Shown here in pieces: positions 21,701 to 28,559 of a DNA stretch of 64,000 nucleotides. Each line of letters begins with the position of its first letter. Position 1 is the stretch's first letter. The position numbers and the translations under genes were made by a program. This DNA is from Candidatus Gastranaerophilales bacterium (GTDB taxonomy: Bacteria > Cyanobacteriota > Vampirovibrionia > Gastranaerophilales > Gastranaerophilaceae). Below the pieces are notes generated by a model, which did not search any database, had not been told where the DNA came from, and worked only from the letters and a program-made list of their open reading frames with translations. Location of the stretch: positions 1 through 64,000 of the forward strand of contig CALVHA010000011.1 in assembly GCA_944327255.1 (NCBI GenBank). The letters run 5' to 3'.

Positions 21701-24700
21701 CTCTCGCAATGTTGTATGTTCCTGCTCCAGTAACAAGTGAAAAACCTCTGGTTTGTTCAATTTCATAATTATTCATTGTTTTTAGAGATTCAGGATTTGC
21801 GGCCTGCTTTGCAACAAACTGAAGACTGTCATATAGAGTACTTCCTTGTGATTGCGTTGCAAGAATATCATATTCATATACGTTTGTTGACCATGCGGCA
21901 AGTGCAGGATCTATTTCTGTTGATGAAGATTCAGGATCAAGCAAAGAAAGAGTACTTCCATTGGAGTTGTAAATTATCTGAACGGTTTTATTTTGTCCAT
22001 TTCCGTTATCATGAGTTATACCAAGATTTGAAATATCAAAAATTCCGCTTCCGCCATTGACAGTTATAGTATCGCTCGCAGGATTTTCAGCCAGTGATAT
22101 ATCAATTGAAAGTTTGGAATTGTTTGATGATAAACTTTCAAAGCTGTAGTCATTAGTTTGCCTATCCATCAAATTAAGATATGAATTATTAACTGTATAA
22201 TCCCCACCAAATGAAGTTCTTGAAAGTGTGATATTGTCAGCATTGTTGATTATTAGATTATTCCCAGTTTCGTTAGCTATCGTTCCAAGAATAATATTCG
22301 CATTGGAAACTTCAAAAGTTGCATTTGTGTTTTCTGCATTGAATTTAAGCTTATCGTTGTTATCAAGAGTTAAAGTTGTCCCTGCCCCTGCTTGATAATT
22401 TAATGTACTGTCAGCATAGATATTCGCTGAAAAATCCAGATCAGTAGCATTAGAAGTGGAACTTACAGCATTTAAAGTTCCATCCATCACATTAACGGTA
22501 CCGTTAAATGTATAATTTGAAAGAGTTAATTCTTCTTCACCGTATTTATTCAATATTCCATTACCGGAAAGATTTCTAATACTGTCTTGAATTGTAGTTG
22601 TATAATTCAATTGCCCTAACAGATTTGTATTTCCGCCAAAAAATGAGGTAGCCTCATTCTTCTCAAAAGAGGTTATTCCGCTGTTAATTAGAATATCACC
22701 AGTGAAACCAGAATTTTTTCCAGTCAAGGTTAAGTTGCCATCAATTTCAATATTTCCATTCCCCGTAAGATTTGCAACAGCTAAATTTGCATTTTTATCA
22801 TTATTTATAACAAGAAATGCATCTTCTCCAATCGCAATATTAGAAGAATCATTATAACCAAAGAAGGAGTCATTATTGTCAGTAGAGTCATAAATAACTT
22901 TACCCTCATTAATATTGACATTTCCATTGAACCCGGAATTGTGTCCGCTTATGTTGAGAGTTCCTTGACCGGTTTTTGTGAGAGTTCCGGTGCCATCGGC
23001 TGATTTTATCCCGCTTAACAGTTCTCCTTTTTTGTCCGTATCAACGTTAAATATAATATTTGCATTGTTAGCAATCGTAATGTCATTTTTACCAGATCTG
23101 TCGGTATTGTTTGAAAATGAGCTGTTAGAAATATTAAGATCTTTCTGTGTATAAATTGCACCGCCGTTTCCATCAGCCTTATTGCCCGAGAAAGTACTGT
23201 CATTAATCGTTACCTTATTGGCATCAAAGATAGCAAACGCCCCGCCATTCCCACTAGCATGGCTGTTTGTAAATCCCGCATTATTTACATTAACTGTAGC
23301 ATTTGCAATATTTGAATTTAAAATTGAACCGTCCTTTATATCCTGCTCGGTTCTGTCGGCCCCGGTAAATGTGATATTTTCAAGGTTTAACTCAACAGGA
23401 CCTCTTGTATCTGTTAATTCAAAGAAAGATCCGTGTTCATCTGTGAGTTCCTGACTATAAGTTATGTTTCCCGTATTATCTATTGTAAATAGGACTCTCT
23501 GTCCAGATATAATACTTGTATCTTTAGAAATTCCGTTAACAGTGAAGGTTCCTTGTTTAGTTTGTCCTAAATCCCTTGCAATGTTATAAATCCCTTCAGT
23601 AACATGGCTAAAACCTCGAATTTGTTCAATTTCGTAATTATTCATTGCTTTTAATGAATCAGGGTTAGCAGCACTTACTGCGTCAAAAGTTAAGCTGTCA
23701 TAATAACTATTGGCATCATTAGACTTAGAGGCATTTATGTCATATGTATAAACATTTGTTGACCATGCGGCTAATTTTGCATCAACATTAGTATCAACGC
23801 TTGACGAGTCAATCAATGATACTGTACTTTCACCTTTATTATAAATAACCTGCACTGTTTTATCCGTATCGGCAAGCAGACCATTATCAGCAGTAATATT
23901 GATATCAGAAATATTTAAAATTCCATGTCCAGAGTTTATAGTCATCGTATCGCTTGCAAGGTTTGAGCCAAGAGAAATATCTATCTTAAGGTTTGCATTG
24001 TCAGCTACCAAATTAGAGAAAGTGTAATTTTTAATTTCAGAGTCCATGACATCCAATGACGCGTTGTCAAGGACAATATTATTAGTCACATCATAGAGGC
24101 CCTGTCCTAGAGCAAGATTTGTATCCGAAAAAGTTAGAGTATCAGTTCCTGTTCCTTCCTTCGAAAAATTTTCCTGAAGTATAAAATCAGACTGTGAATT
24201 TCCATTGAATACGAAGCTATTATTTCCGTCATTTGAGGTAAAGAATGAGTCATAAATATTTGTAGTACCGCCAGTAGCAGTATAACTAAAAGTAGCACCG
24301 TCATTAAGATTAATGTGTGAAATACTGTTATTGTCGAGATTAACTGGTAAAGTAGTAGATGGCGCAGTATAATCAAGTTTTGAACCATTGAGATTTACTG
24401 TTGCATCATTAGAAAAGAATGTGTCCCCGTCAGTTCCGTTATAAACAAGACTTCCGCTATTAATATTTGCGGTTCCGATAAATTGGTTATTTGAGGTTCC
24501 ATCAATAGTCAGACTGCCGTTTCCATCCTTATTAAACTCGCCTTCACCTTGAATATTTTTGATAGTATCATTAGAATTATTGGTATAATTTAGGATGGCT
24601 CCCGTAGTTATAGTATTAGAAGAAGCGTTAAGATAACGTGTTCCTGAATAATTTAATGCTCCTCCCTGCACAATAACATCACCGCTAAAGCCAAAATAGT

Positions 24701-26012
24701 CACCATTATCTAGATTCAAATTATACTCGCCTGATTTAATAAACTGCCCCTCTACATTTTGTGAAGTGAGAATTTTTCCTCCTGCAAGCTTAACATCAGA
24801 ATTCAAATCAAACTCAACGATTCCTCCCTCTGCAGTAACAGTAGTAGTTCCATTTATTACAGATTGACTACTCCCTCCATAAGTTAATTTGCTGTCGGAG
24901 CCAACCAGTGCATTTCCTTGAAATCTGCTGTTATCACCATTTAGGATAAGTTTACCACCATTAGTCAAAACAATATTACTGTTAGCATTCGCAGAGGCAA
25001 GACCGCTTGAAATTTCATCGGCATTGGAAGATCCATCACCGTCGACATTAAGATTTCCACCAGCAAGATAAATATCATTTGCCCCGAATTCATCATAGTT
25101 TCCGCTAAATTTGTTTCCACCGTGTAGAGTAACACCGTTACTTGTATATATAGCTCCGCCAAGGGCATTCGCGCTTGTTCCGCCTGCATCTGCGTGATTT
25201 TCTTGCATTGTTGTGTTTGTAAGGTCCAATGTCCCAGAATTATAAATTGCACCGCCATAGGAATTACTTGTTTCTGAACTTGTGTAATTTTTGCTAAATG
25301 TAGCCTCATTTATATCTATTTTCCCAGTGTTGTATATGGCCCCGCCTAGAGCATTGCCCGATGAATTAGCTAGTCCACGCTTTGTAGTTGCGCTATTTCC
25401 TGTAAAAGTACCACCAACTATATTACTAGTACTATTATCTTGGTTAGAAACCGCCCCACCGTATGCATGCAAATTTATATCAAAAAATATAGCAGTTGCG
25501 CTAGTAGCAATAAGAGAATTTCCATTAAATGATACATTATTTAAATTAATTGTTGAATTCCCGGAAATATCCAAGCCTGCTCCACGTAAACTCCCAAAAT
25601 TCCAATCTCCGCTTTCACGCATATTACACCAATTGTTAAACGTGAGATTATTTATATTAAGGCTTGAATTAGATATTTGGTAACCATAATTGAAGTCTTC
25701 ATCTCGAGAACTTACAGTATAATTAGTTCCGTTATTTCCTTGTATAATTAGATTTGTAACATTTGAGATAGAAGGTAGATTGGTTCCGATATTAGCAATA
25801 TTATTCATTATGTTTAGAGTGGAATTGGATGTATAATTGTTTTCATTTATTAACTGGGTATCTGTCCTAATATCAATAGCAGATACGGGGCTAGAAAAAG
25901 CAACACTCCCAACCAATACCGCACATGCCAAGGCAACTTTTATTACTCTCTTCTTCTGATATACTCCGGAGCCCATTTCAACCAGCCTTTCGTATTTTTT
26001 ATAATCCCTCAT
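9717..26012 (-). CDS. Giant modular autotransporter (type V secreted adhesin-like)
   Basis: A surface protein of about 5,430 residues. A signal peptide (core VALACAVLVGSVAFSSPVSA) precedes a very long beta-helical passenger. The passenger is rich in polymorphic-membrane-protein style GGAI units (NGGAIYTQKDLNISNS) and in autotransporter-associated strand repeats (GTLNISGHNSGFNGNVNI). A helical linker (VATQLGGYLTQLQTLNAG) leads to a C-terminal beta-barrel of about 270 residues (coding bases about 9790-10535). About seven related modules can be seen, each headed by a WSTNVY / RGFS / GTFTVNG block. The barrel ends GFRWAIG and is followed by an unusual basic tail (KDKPKNATPPKKKVIKTL). Starts: GTG 26015, ATG 26012, or ATG 25976, which has AAAGG 9 bases upstream; the last would give the most ordinary signal peptide. 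A role in adhesion or interaction with host or microbes is inferred. Confidence 0.92.
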   Translation of the reverse strand: MRDYKKYERLVEMGSGVYQKKRVIKVALACAVLVGSVAFSSPVSAIDIRTDTQLINENNYTSNSTLNIMNNIANIGTNLPSISNVTNLIIQGNNGTNYTVSSRDEDFNYGYQISNSSLNINNLTFNNWCNMRESGDWNFGSLRGAGLDISGNSTINLNNVSFNGNSLIATSATAIFFDINLHAYGGAVSNQDNSTSNIVGGTFTGNSATTKRGLANSSGNALGGAIYNTGKIDINEATFSKNYTSSETSNSYGGAIYNSGTLDLTNTTMQENHADAGGTSANALGGAIYTSNGVTLHGGNKFSGNYDEFGANDIYLAGGNLNVDGDGSSNADEISSGLASANANSNIVLTNGGKLILNGDNSRFQGNALVGSDSKLTYGGSSQSVINGTTTVTAEGGIVEFDLNSDVKLAGGKILTSQNVEGQFIKSGEYNLNLDNGDYFGFSGDVIVQGGALNYSGTRYLNASSNTITTGAILNYTNNSNDTIKNIQGEGEFNKDGNGSLTIDGTSNNQFIGTANINSGSLVYNGTDGDTFFSNDATVNLNGSKLDYTAPSTTLPVNLDNNSISHINLNDGATFSYTATGGTTNIYDSFFTSNDGNNSFVFNGNSQSDFILQENFSKEGTGTDTLTFSDTNLALGQGLYDVTNNIVLDNASLDVMDSEIKNYTFSNLVADNANLKIDISLGSNLASDTMTINSGHGILNISDINITADNGLLADTDKTVQVIYNKGESTVSLIDSSSVDTNVDAKLAAWSTNVYTYDINASKSNDANSYYDSLTFDAVSAANPDSLKAMNNYEIEQIRGFSHVTEGIYNIARDLGQTKQGTFTVNGISKDTSIISGQRVLFTIDNTGNITYSQELTDEHGSFFELTDTRGPVELNLENITFTGADRTEQDIKDGSILNSNIANATVNVNNAGFTNSHASGNGGAFAIFDANKVTINDSTFSGNKADGNGGAIYTQKDLNISNSSFSNNTDRSGKNDITIANNANIIFNVDTDKKGELLSGIKSADGTGTLTKTGQGTLNISGHNSGFNGNVNINEGKVIYDSTDNNDSFFGYNDSSNIAIGEDAFLVINNDKNANLAVANLTGNGNIEIDGNLTLTGKNSGFTGDILINSGITSFEKNEATSFFGGNTNLLGQLNYTTTIQDSIRNLSGNGILNKYGEEELTLSNYTFNGTVNVMDGTLNAVSSTSNATDLDFSANIYADSTLNYQAGAGTTLTLDNNDKLKFNAENTNATFEVSNANIILGTIANETGNNLIINNADNITLSRTSFGGDYTVNNSYLNLMDRQTNDYSFESLSSNNSKLSIDISLAENPASDTITVNGGSGIFDISNLGITHDNGNGQNKTVQIIYNSNGSTLSLLDPESSSTEIDPALAAWSTNVYEYDILATQSQGSTLYDSLQFVAKQAANPESLKTMNNYEIEQTRGFSLVTGAGTYNIARDLEQTKQGIFTVNGISMDTSLISGQRVKYDINNDGTITYHKDSSGNYILTDEHGSFFELTDTRGPVELNLENITFTGADRTEQDIKDGSILYSNIANATVNVNNAGFTNSHASGNGGAFAIFDANKVTINDSTFSGNKADGNGGAIYTQKDLNISNSSFSNNTDRSGKNDITIANNANIIFNVDTDKKGELLSGIKSADGTGTLTKTGQGTLNISGHNSGFNGNVNINEGKVIYDSTDNNDSFFGYSDSSNITIGSGTSLEINNTADANLAAGHFAGNGGLYINGDMTLLGNNSTYTGIAKLDDADLKYITQADNDTILGGEIQLTNGSSISTDETSELNYKGGNFSSDSNNSTFNKNDKGEFTLTGDNAGFIGNVNLNNGTTSFEKNEATSFFGGNTNLLGQLNYTTTIQDSIRNLSGNGILNKYGEEELTLSNYTFNGTVNVMDGTLNAVSSTSNATDLDFSANIYADSTLNYQAGAGTTLTLDNNDKLKFNAENTNATFEVSNANIILGTIANETGNNLIINNADNITLSKTSFGGDYTVNNSTINIMDGTTSNYSFENLSANDSNIMLDVSLGENKRSDLFTANSGSGVVNISNLAIIDDNGDGQNKTVQVINNAAGSSLSLAAPASSSDILAEWSTNVYEYNILAAQSAGTEGSAIYDSLRFEAQKAASPQSLRDMNQYEGLRGFSQVTNDVYHIAQDLDTTKAGTFTVNGAGRDNVISGQRVKYTFDEKDNIIYQIENGEYVLSDEKGSFFELLNETDLTIKDLTIRDANRENQQIKDGSVLYLAKDDASVKINNVLLTENSSIGNGGAIAALDGNLNITGSDFTNNVASGLGGAIYADTNITISDTNFANNIDKNGSNDIYVTAKNTVEIVSNTKESNISSGVAGEGMISITGANNLNLSGKNDEFNGILDVSIAKGDDENNEKGLHFIQNSTNDSYISGVTNIAENSKVSITNDIADLNIAGTFSGQGNLEINAGQDKGVILNGDNSALSGRIDINSGKLFVNMDSDDDKYISGITNIKRGTNLTFDVQSGLEKEIISNTSQFYGYGEFEKDGEGTLSLQGNFANLFGTVEVTDGVLEYAQTGIEHEGFGNIINTINISDKGTFRVSNQLANKSTIIHNINGEGIFEVDSIENSVVELDGVNAGFDGLTLISNGNLEFTKDDTNSFVNGQINIDNANSNLTYSTDGTGETINSLTGIGSLTKDGNGELTVSMHEFTGDVNVNSGTLTVYADEQVQSGNFAFNSNIVGTAILNYIAGTTDVYNLNSDSAFKFNSINSGATVNFANGTYNIISDLTNATGNTTEFDSAVVNIVGSIDTALNGNYALNHSDLNLANGSITKNTINSLTASDTNLVLDFSFEGNGKFDTIVANDGDARLILNDDSLKLIDISSDSGAVGGIYNVLSGAQFASDYNGIIQSDIFKYTVSTEAGGSAITITASDYVGNTLYTLNHIRSGKRSFSLVGTSHEYYIGQALDTTLSGELNILGRDEKRSDTIIAKDNMGSSLSMFEVVKDNTVLNVKDVTIQDAHTQNSGSVILLNNDSSSVNVTNTTIQHNSSAQNGGAISVAHGDAKFDNVDFISNTSASSGGALNVTGGTTSIENSSFDGNSAENGGAIYSSVAGNSILEISNTSFSNNNAENGSAIYNLGDALLNNAKFSLNTGNSYIYNGSSANLTISATEDYTLANGNNTGIINNGNLYLNSTEGYSISVNDEITSSDTRNKGQIYSNGDININNKISDSIISVETGTMVLGNQSNTVVNDILSNVDMQIKENTTALLNNKNINEGTLAIDGEFDIANSLAIGITSDIKGSGVINKFNDGRLNLTDGNNREFNGILNVNNGKVVTNTLFSSDAIINVDASKSNFEYISNATSAEFNDSFEKINLTNGGSVAISGAGSEISRYTLSDGWLTSDGGNSIIFNNANYTLNSTYSNSIADNIEFNSSFVNLGEGINSASNIEHTEASDYNLGNNNFIFTDSTLNLSNRIAGDNYNFNGLNFNSDTNAISLDINLYLEKDDNEQITRAPYADTITANSGDGIVEINRLFITDDNGLFVTKNDGTQSKGVIQVFKGNNNLRVETADNIQILSWATNVYKYGIMSATKEHAQDSIEIIPKGNSHSDTLRDLNIYDPLNNGDGGNRGFSFIARDGLQKNNIYNIYRDLDTTSKGTFTVLGTISDDEGLKSILSGELTNLVTTAEDAGDKLTVDPSGQYIIYDNKTLYPDKDYVYNSETGEYTIYKTAFTSVEQTNGSMFEIVNNTDFLMQDVSVQNAKRYDSDEISDGSVIYADNKDAVISLDNVDFINNEVLAGNGGAIANINSSNFSLYESVISGNKASGDGGAIYNTSENISIIEATADNNISNGLGGAIYTNKNMLIADSKFGETAYNIHKDGKNDIYIDEDANVRFETSANTNESLINSGIAGSGTLTKTGIGTLNLSGNNQNFNGNLVIKTGSLTYMADETDDSFINGAVQIEKNGILNMNIASENQNQTVKNVLGEGSLNKLGEGILYLTGNNSKFVGNVNIEAGSVIYDALSIADSYFKGNTILADNTQLTTNIREGINNQIIENIAGSESASFVKQGSGELTLSGANQSFSGNTSVENGKLIYKADSNTDSYFRGTTTIADEAIFEANIALQDTEGNNISGQTIGNITGGSRSNFAKTGSGTLQLSGSNNSFTGTTTISEGILAYTAGNGTYVGGDTIISEKGTLEYTVNNMNDSLSDVSGEGVLTKLGNGTLNVIGDNHAFTGDVNIKEGILAYTSVENDNNELFDATAWAISEGASLYIDNGNDVNLNNVKGDENGSGDINKLGEGVLILGGDNSEFRGNLAINNGEVNFYKDENSSYIGGNTIITQQGALNFNISETLHDELINVSGAGVLNKYGNGTLTFDASKNNVEGSFIANANEGILNVTGMGQKEFDFNIFVNNSASLNYTGALNSEITINNSSKVGFGDSANSASIIFNSNSPATGKYILENDLKNADGNSITFNDTTIELATDSYNANYSIQNSIIDLINDSSQTKTFASLNTSDSKLKIDVDLTLPKPNSDKLIANSGSGSIELALNEINLNDATTDNGLGETYSLNVLGGNLTLSKKDSLEYWTTDVYSYKVDIEQGGQDINLTAIKAADNNSLKEMNNLGGNRGFQFHSKDDQPYIIGDNLGETAGGTFIVTGNRENATIISGEDEKSFFEVTNDTDITIKDLTITDAKSDNSGSALIISNDSSNVILDNVNITSSTSNSNGGAIHNTTSESLLINGGTITENLSKGGVGGAIYTEDDMTIIDTDFSANTDKNGKNDIYIEGEDTVLNIITQNKDVNISSGIAGDGTVNKIGSENLNLSGKNDNFTGTLNITGGNLEFTQSDASDTFISGNTSIGSESSVTIHNSYSNITSGSFSGEGILNKDGSADMTLSGDNSKFTGTTNINEGSITYNSDGSNKYFSGNTNINAGGTLIVNAEDNTSLSKISGSGNLDKNGEATLIIQGRNDFSGNLNINNGTFAIAAGGYIGNLANAKFADGTSINLQNTSIVDLGDGTYTTNPSPASIENLYFNSLTLNGDVDLNIDIDLKNTIADKVGAGKVFGSGNFIIDNNGLNVVSDALLNNTNVQIAYGDAINHIILSQNARTVMGPIQKYDVAYGGGNLLFTRQGGTTPDIDSVNPAVMASPVATQLGGYLTQLQTLNAGFYHMDRYTKYPYMLRLTAESSNKNAITEVPTYQKSALPETSNAMWVQPYTTFENIQLRGGIGVSNVAYGAMYGGDSDLVDLGHGYKGVLSTFIGYNGSHMSFNGISMNQQGGALGVTGTLYKGNFFTGLTVSSGASAGEAYTPYGTDNFAMLTAGIASKTGYNWEIKEGRLIVQPSLFLGYTFANTFDYTNAAGVKIDSDPLHAITVVPGIKLIGNLKNGWQPYAGVNMVWSIMDKTNVMANDVRLPQLSVKPYVEYGVGVQKSWGERFTAFFQTMLRNGGRTGVALTAGFRWAIGKDKPKNATPPKKKVIKTL
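20065..20556 (-). repeat. Intragenic direct repeat A, copy 1
   Basis: About 492 bases nearly identical to 22183-22674, a constant offset of 2118. By eye only a few mismatches are seen near one end. It encodes a passenger section of the giant autotransporter that contains TSFEKNEATSFFGGNTN. Confidence 0.92.
20943..21558 (-). repeat. Intragenic direct repeat B, copy 1
   Basis: About 615 bases matching 22833-23448 at a constant offset of 1890, with about a dozen scattered mismatches by eye. It encodes the GGA-rich section with DEHGSFFELTDTRGPVELN and NGGAIYTQKDLNISNS. Confidence 0.92.
22183..22674 (-). repeat. Intragenic direct repeat A, copy 2
   Basis: Second copy of repeat A. The order along the DNA is A1-B1-A2-B2. 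The A-to-B gap is 386 bases in the first pair and 158 in the second. The 228-base difference equals one 76-residue strand-repeat unit. Confidence 0.92.
22833..23448 (-). repeat. Intragenic direct repeat B, copy 2
   Basis: Second copy of repeat B. The match ends abruptly after the codons for DEHGSFFELTD, and the sequences then differ (an ILTDEHG frame versus a SQELTDEHG frame on the N-terminal side). Confidence 0.92.
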
Positions 26013-26075
26013 CACTCTCTGTTACAGTTAGTTATTTAATGTTAACAATAAATAACACAACTCTAGCTGATTGAA

Positions 26076-26103
26076 ATTATAACATGAATAGAGTTTATAT
26101 CAA
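26076..26103 (-). promoter_or_regulatory. Promoter of the giant autotransporter gene
   Basis: On the minus strand: -35 TTGATA (26103-26098), a 16-base spacer, and -10 TATAAT (26081-26076) preceded by TGT (extended -10). Transcription would start near 26069, leaving a leader of about 55 bases before the first start codons. This is one of the strongest promoter matches in the window. Confidence 0.75.
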
Positions 26104-26137
26104 AATATGTAAATAAATTTTAAGAAAATAGATAAAA

Positions 26138-26464
26138 TTAATTTTTATTCTTATGTATTAATGTTCTGTATGCCTCTTTAAGCGTAATATTTTCAGGTTT
26201 TTCGCCCATATTTTTTTCAATATTTGATTTAAATTCAACTAAGTTCATTTTTTTTATATTTTTAATCAATTTATCTATATGTTTCTTACTAAAAATATAT
26301 AATATTGATTTATCTGAATCCTTTTTTGCCCTTATAGCTATAAATTTATCTGTATGGCTAATAAGTTGTTTTTTTAATTCTTTTATTTCGTGTTGTTTAG
26401 CTTTAACTTTGATAAATCTTCCAAATGATGGCGATGTCGTTCCGTTATTATTATTTATATACAT
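26138..26464 (-). CDS. Small basic lineage-specific protein
   Basis: A 108-residue, Lys-rich protein with no known domain. The N-terminus (MYINNNNGTTSPSFGRFIKV) has the polar, Asn-rich leader with a central SFG seen in other hypothetical proteins of this window. The rest is predicted helical and soluble. GGAG lies 5 bases before the ATG. It stands between the autotransporter promoter and the TolC gene on the same strand. Function unknown. Confidence 0.55.
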   Translation of the reverse strand: MYINNNNGTTSPSFGRFIKVKAKQHEIKELKKQLISHTDKFIAIRAKKDSDKSILYIFSKKHIDKLIKNIKKMNLVEFKSNIEKNMGEKPENITLKEAYRTLIHKNKN

Positions 26465-26523
26465 TTTTACTCCAAATTTTTATGCCTGATATATTAAAAA
26501 ATGAAAAAAAAAATTTTTGCTAA

Positions 26524-27822
26524 TTATAAATTATCATTATCTTCATATAAGTCAAAACTTTCATCATTAACCTCCCGTAAAAAGTTTGTCCAACTGTTGT
26601 AGTATTCCGCAAGAGCGTATGTATACCCAACAATAATGGATTTATATGATTGCTTCATTACAATAAGAGTGGTTAAATCCGTTTCTCCGGATTCATAACT
26701 TTTTATGGAGCTTTCAATAAGTTTTTCGGAACTTGTAAGAATTTTTTGTTCATAACACTTAAGATTATCGCGCGCGGTAAGAAATTTTGCATAAGCTGCA
26801 TCAACATCTTTTAATGCCTTGTTTACAGTTGAAGTGTATTTAAGTTTTGCCTGCTCAAGCTGGATTCTTGCGTTTTGTATTTCAGGTTTAAATGTATAAA
26901 ATAAAGGCAGATTTACAAGATTTGCTCCCGCATAAGCACCGCTTTTAAATATTCCTTCGTCCGTTTGTGCTCTGCTCTGGTACATATATCCGCCTACGAG
27001 TTCAATATCAGGAATTCGCTGATGTGTTATAAGTTTCAAATTCTTTTTTGCCACATCAATTTCCTGCTTTGTAATCTTAATATCATATCTATGCTCAAGT
27101 GCGTGCTCTTTGATTTCGTCAAACTCCGGCATTTCGTCATCAGGATTCGGGGTAAGAAGTTCATCAAAGTTGTTTTCTTCCGCAAAAATCTTGTCCTGTG
27201 TATCATAAAGATCTTCTTCTTGTGGATTAATAACTTTATTAAAGTAAACAAGAGCATTTCTTACTGTGATTCTTGCTGTGTTAACCTGTGTTTTCATTTG
27301 ATTTAAAGCAATATCAGCTTGAAGCTCATCTATTTCCGGAGCAGTTTTATTTTTTACTTTTTTCTTTACAATTTCACATAGTTGTTCCTGAAGTTTTTCC
27401 TGCTGTTCAAGTGTATCTAATACTGATTTTTCTGCAACAAGAGTAATGTATGCCTCTCTTACATCCATTTTTAAATTAAATCTTGTATACCTGAGATTTT
27501 CACTTTCAAGTTCAAGGTTTGATTTCGCAAGATTTTTTCGAGCTCCTCTTTTCCCTAATTCAACCATCTGAGAAAACCCTAACTGTTGTGGTTCGCTTCT
27601 GCCAGCCGTTCCAATGTTATAAAACATGTTAAATTCAGGGTTTTGGAGTCTGTTAGCCTCTTTAATCTTATTTTTTGCAATATCAATATTAAGTTTAGCA
27701 GCCTTGAGATCCAGATTTTTTTCTACTGCAATATCAAGCGCCTGTTGCAAGTTAATCTGCTTTGCAGAGCAGGGAGACATAAAGATTAAACTTATTATTA
27801 AAAATAGTGCTATTTTTTTCAT
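26524..27822 (-). CDS. TolC-family outer-membrane efflux protein
   Basis: A 432-residue outer-membrane channel subunit. Such trimers connect an inner-membrane pump or ABC exporter to the outside. It has a signal peptide (MKKIALFLIISLIFMSPCSA, cleavage before KQINLQ), the typical opening NLQQALDIAVEKNLDLKAAK, and two copies of the long coiled-coil repeat (about 20-230 and 230-420). LGFSQMVELGKRGARK resembles the metal-efflux (CusC/CzcC) branch, but the substrate cannot be fixed. No membrane-fusion or pump gene is adjacent. No Shine-Dalgarno precedes the ATG; a TATAAT box ends 8 bases upstream, so the mRNA may be nearly leaderless. Confidence 0.9.
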   Translation of the reverse strand: MKKIALFLIISLIFMSPCSAKQINLQQALDIAVEKNLDLKAAKLNIDIAKNKIKEANRLQNPEFNMFYNIGTAGRSEPQQLGFSQMVELGKRGARKNLAKSNLELESENLRYTRFNLKMDVREAYITLVAEKSVLDTLEQQEKLQEQLCEIVKKKVKNKTAPEIDELQADIALNQMKTQVNTARITVRNALVYFNKVINPQEEDLYDTQDKIFAEENNFDELLTPNPDDEMPEFDEIKEHALEHRYDIKITKQEIDVAKKNLKLITHQRIPDIELVGGYMYQSRAQTDEGIFKSGAYAGANLVNLPLFYTFKPEIQNARIQLEQAKLKYTSTVNKALKDVDAAYAKFLTARDNLKCYEQKILTSSEKLIESSIKSYESGETDLTTLIVMKQSYKSIIVGYTYALAEYYNSWTNFLREVNDESFDLYEDNDNL

Positions 27823-27830
27823 CTAATAAT

Positions 27831-27836
27831 ATTATA
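27831..27836 (-). promoter_or_regulatory. -10 box abutting the TolC gene start
   Basis: TATAAT on the minus strand, 8 bases before the ATG at 27822. TAACAA at 27859-27854 could serve as a poor -35 with a 17-base spacer. The predicted transcript start falls 1-2 bases before the ATG. Confidence 0.45.
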
Positions 27837-27943
27837 TTATCTTAATCTGTAATTTGTTATCTTGTAACTTAAATGTAACAATAATATATATGATTGACAA
27901 CTTTGCCTCTGCAATTATAAAATGTCATAAAAGGAGATTAAAA

Positions 27944-28495
27944 ATGGCTGACGCTTTTCAAACTCTTAGATGTCCTGCATGTGGAGAGGTTATGAAAAAA
28001 ATATTTATTCCAGATGCCGGTATAAATATTGATATTTGCTCAGAAGGTTGTGGCGGAATATATTTTGACAGCAAAGAACTCCAAAATTTTCAAAAGGGAA
28101 ATGATTCAGGGGTTAATGAAATTAACAAGTATTTAGATGGGAAAACATTTGCTCCTACTGATACTACAAGGATTAGAATGTGTCCTAATTGCTCGGCTAA
28201 AATGGTTAAGACAAGAATCCACGGTTTAAATGTTGAAATTGATACCTGCTATTCATGCGGTGGAGTCTTCCTTGATAATGGGGAATTAGAATTGATAAGA
28301 GCTGGGGTCAGACATAAACCAGTTGCTCAGCTGAGACACGAATATCAAAATACAGATGTTTTAAGAGAATTTTACAAAGAGGCTCAGCTTGAAGAACAAA
28401 AATTTAATTTTGTCTATGACGTGCTTTTCCGCCCGCGTACTTATAGACGCGGTGGCTTTGATATATTTGATCTTTTTTACTACATGTTTAGATAA
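27944..28495 (+). CDS. zf-TFIIB-type double zinc-ribbon protein
   Basis: A 183-residue cytoplasmic protein with two zinc ribbons of the zf-TFIIB family: RCPACGEVM with CSEGCGGIYFD, then MCPNCSAKM with CYSCGGVFLDNGELE. The C-terminal third (about 125-183) is charged and ends in an aromatic tail (FDIFDLFYYMFR). The start at 27944 has a perfect AAGGAG 8 bases upstream; the frame remains open upstream, but those 30 codons lack a ribosome-binding site and are non-coding in character. The family has no well-established function. It is divergent from the TolC gene across a 121-base gap. Confidence 0.8.
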   Translation: MADAFQTLRCPACGEVMKKIFIPDAGINIDICSEGCGGIYFDSKELQNFQKGNDSGVNEINKYLDGKTFAPTDTTRIRMCPNCSAKMVKTRIHGLNVEIDTCYSCGGVFLDNGELELIRAGVRHKPVAQLRHEYQNTDVLREFYKEAQLEEQKFNFVYDVLFRPRTYRRGGFDIFDLFYYMFR

Positions 28496-28559
28496 TTCCA
28501 CAAAATAATTTTTTTTGTGTATTATAATAATGCACAGTAAAATTTTTTAAGGATAAAAT

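Noticed and set aside
10870..25683. Many open frames on the plus strand within the autotransporter gene.
   Set aside because: They lie opposite a strongly repetitive coding sequence, have no ribosome-binding sites, and the repeats A and B generate identical mirror frames.
27765..27822. Lipobox in the TolC-family signal peptide (MSPC).
   Set aside because: Pro at the -1 position does not fit a lipobox; a signal peptidase I site after CSA is more likely.
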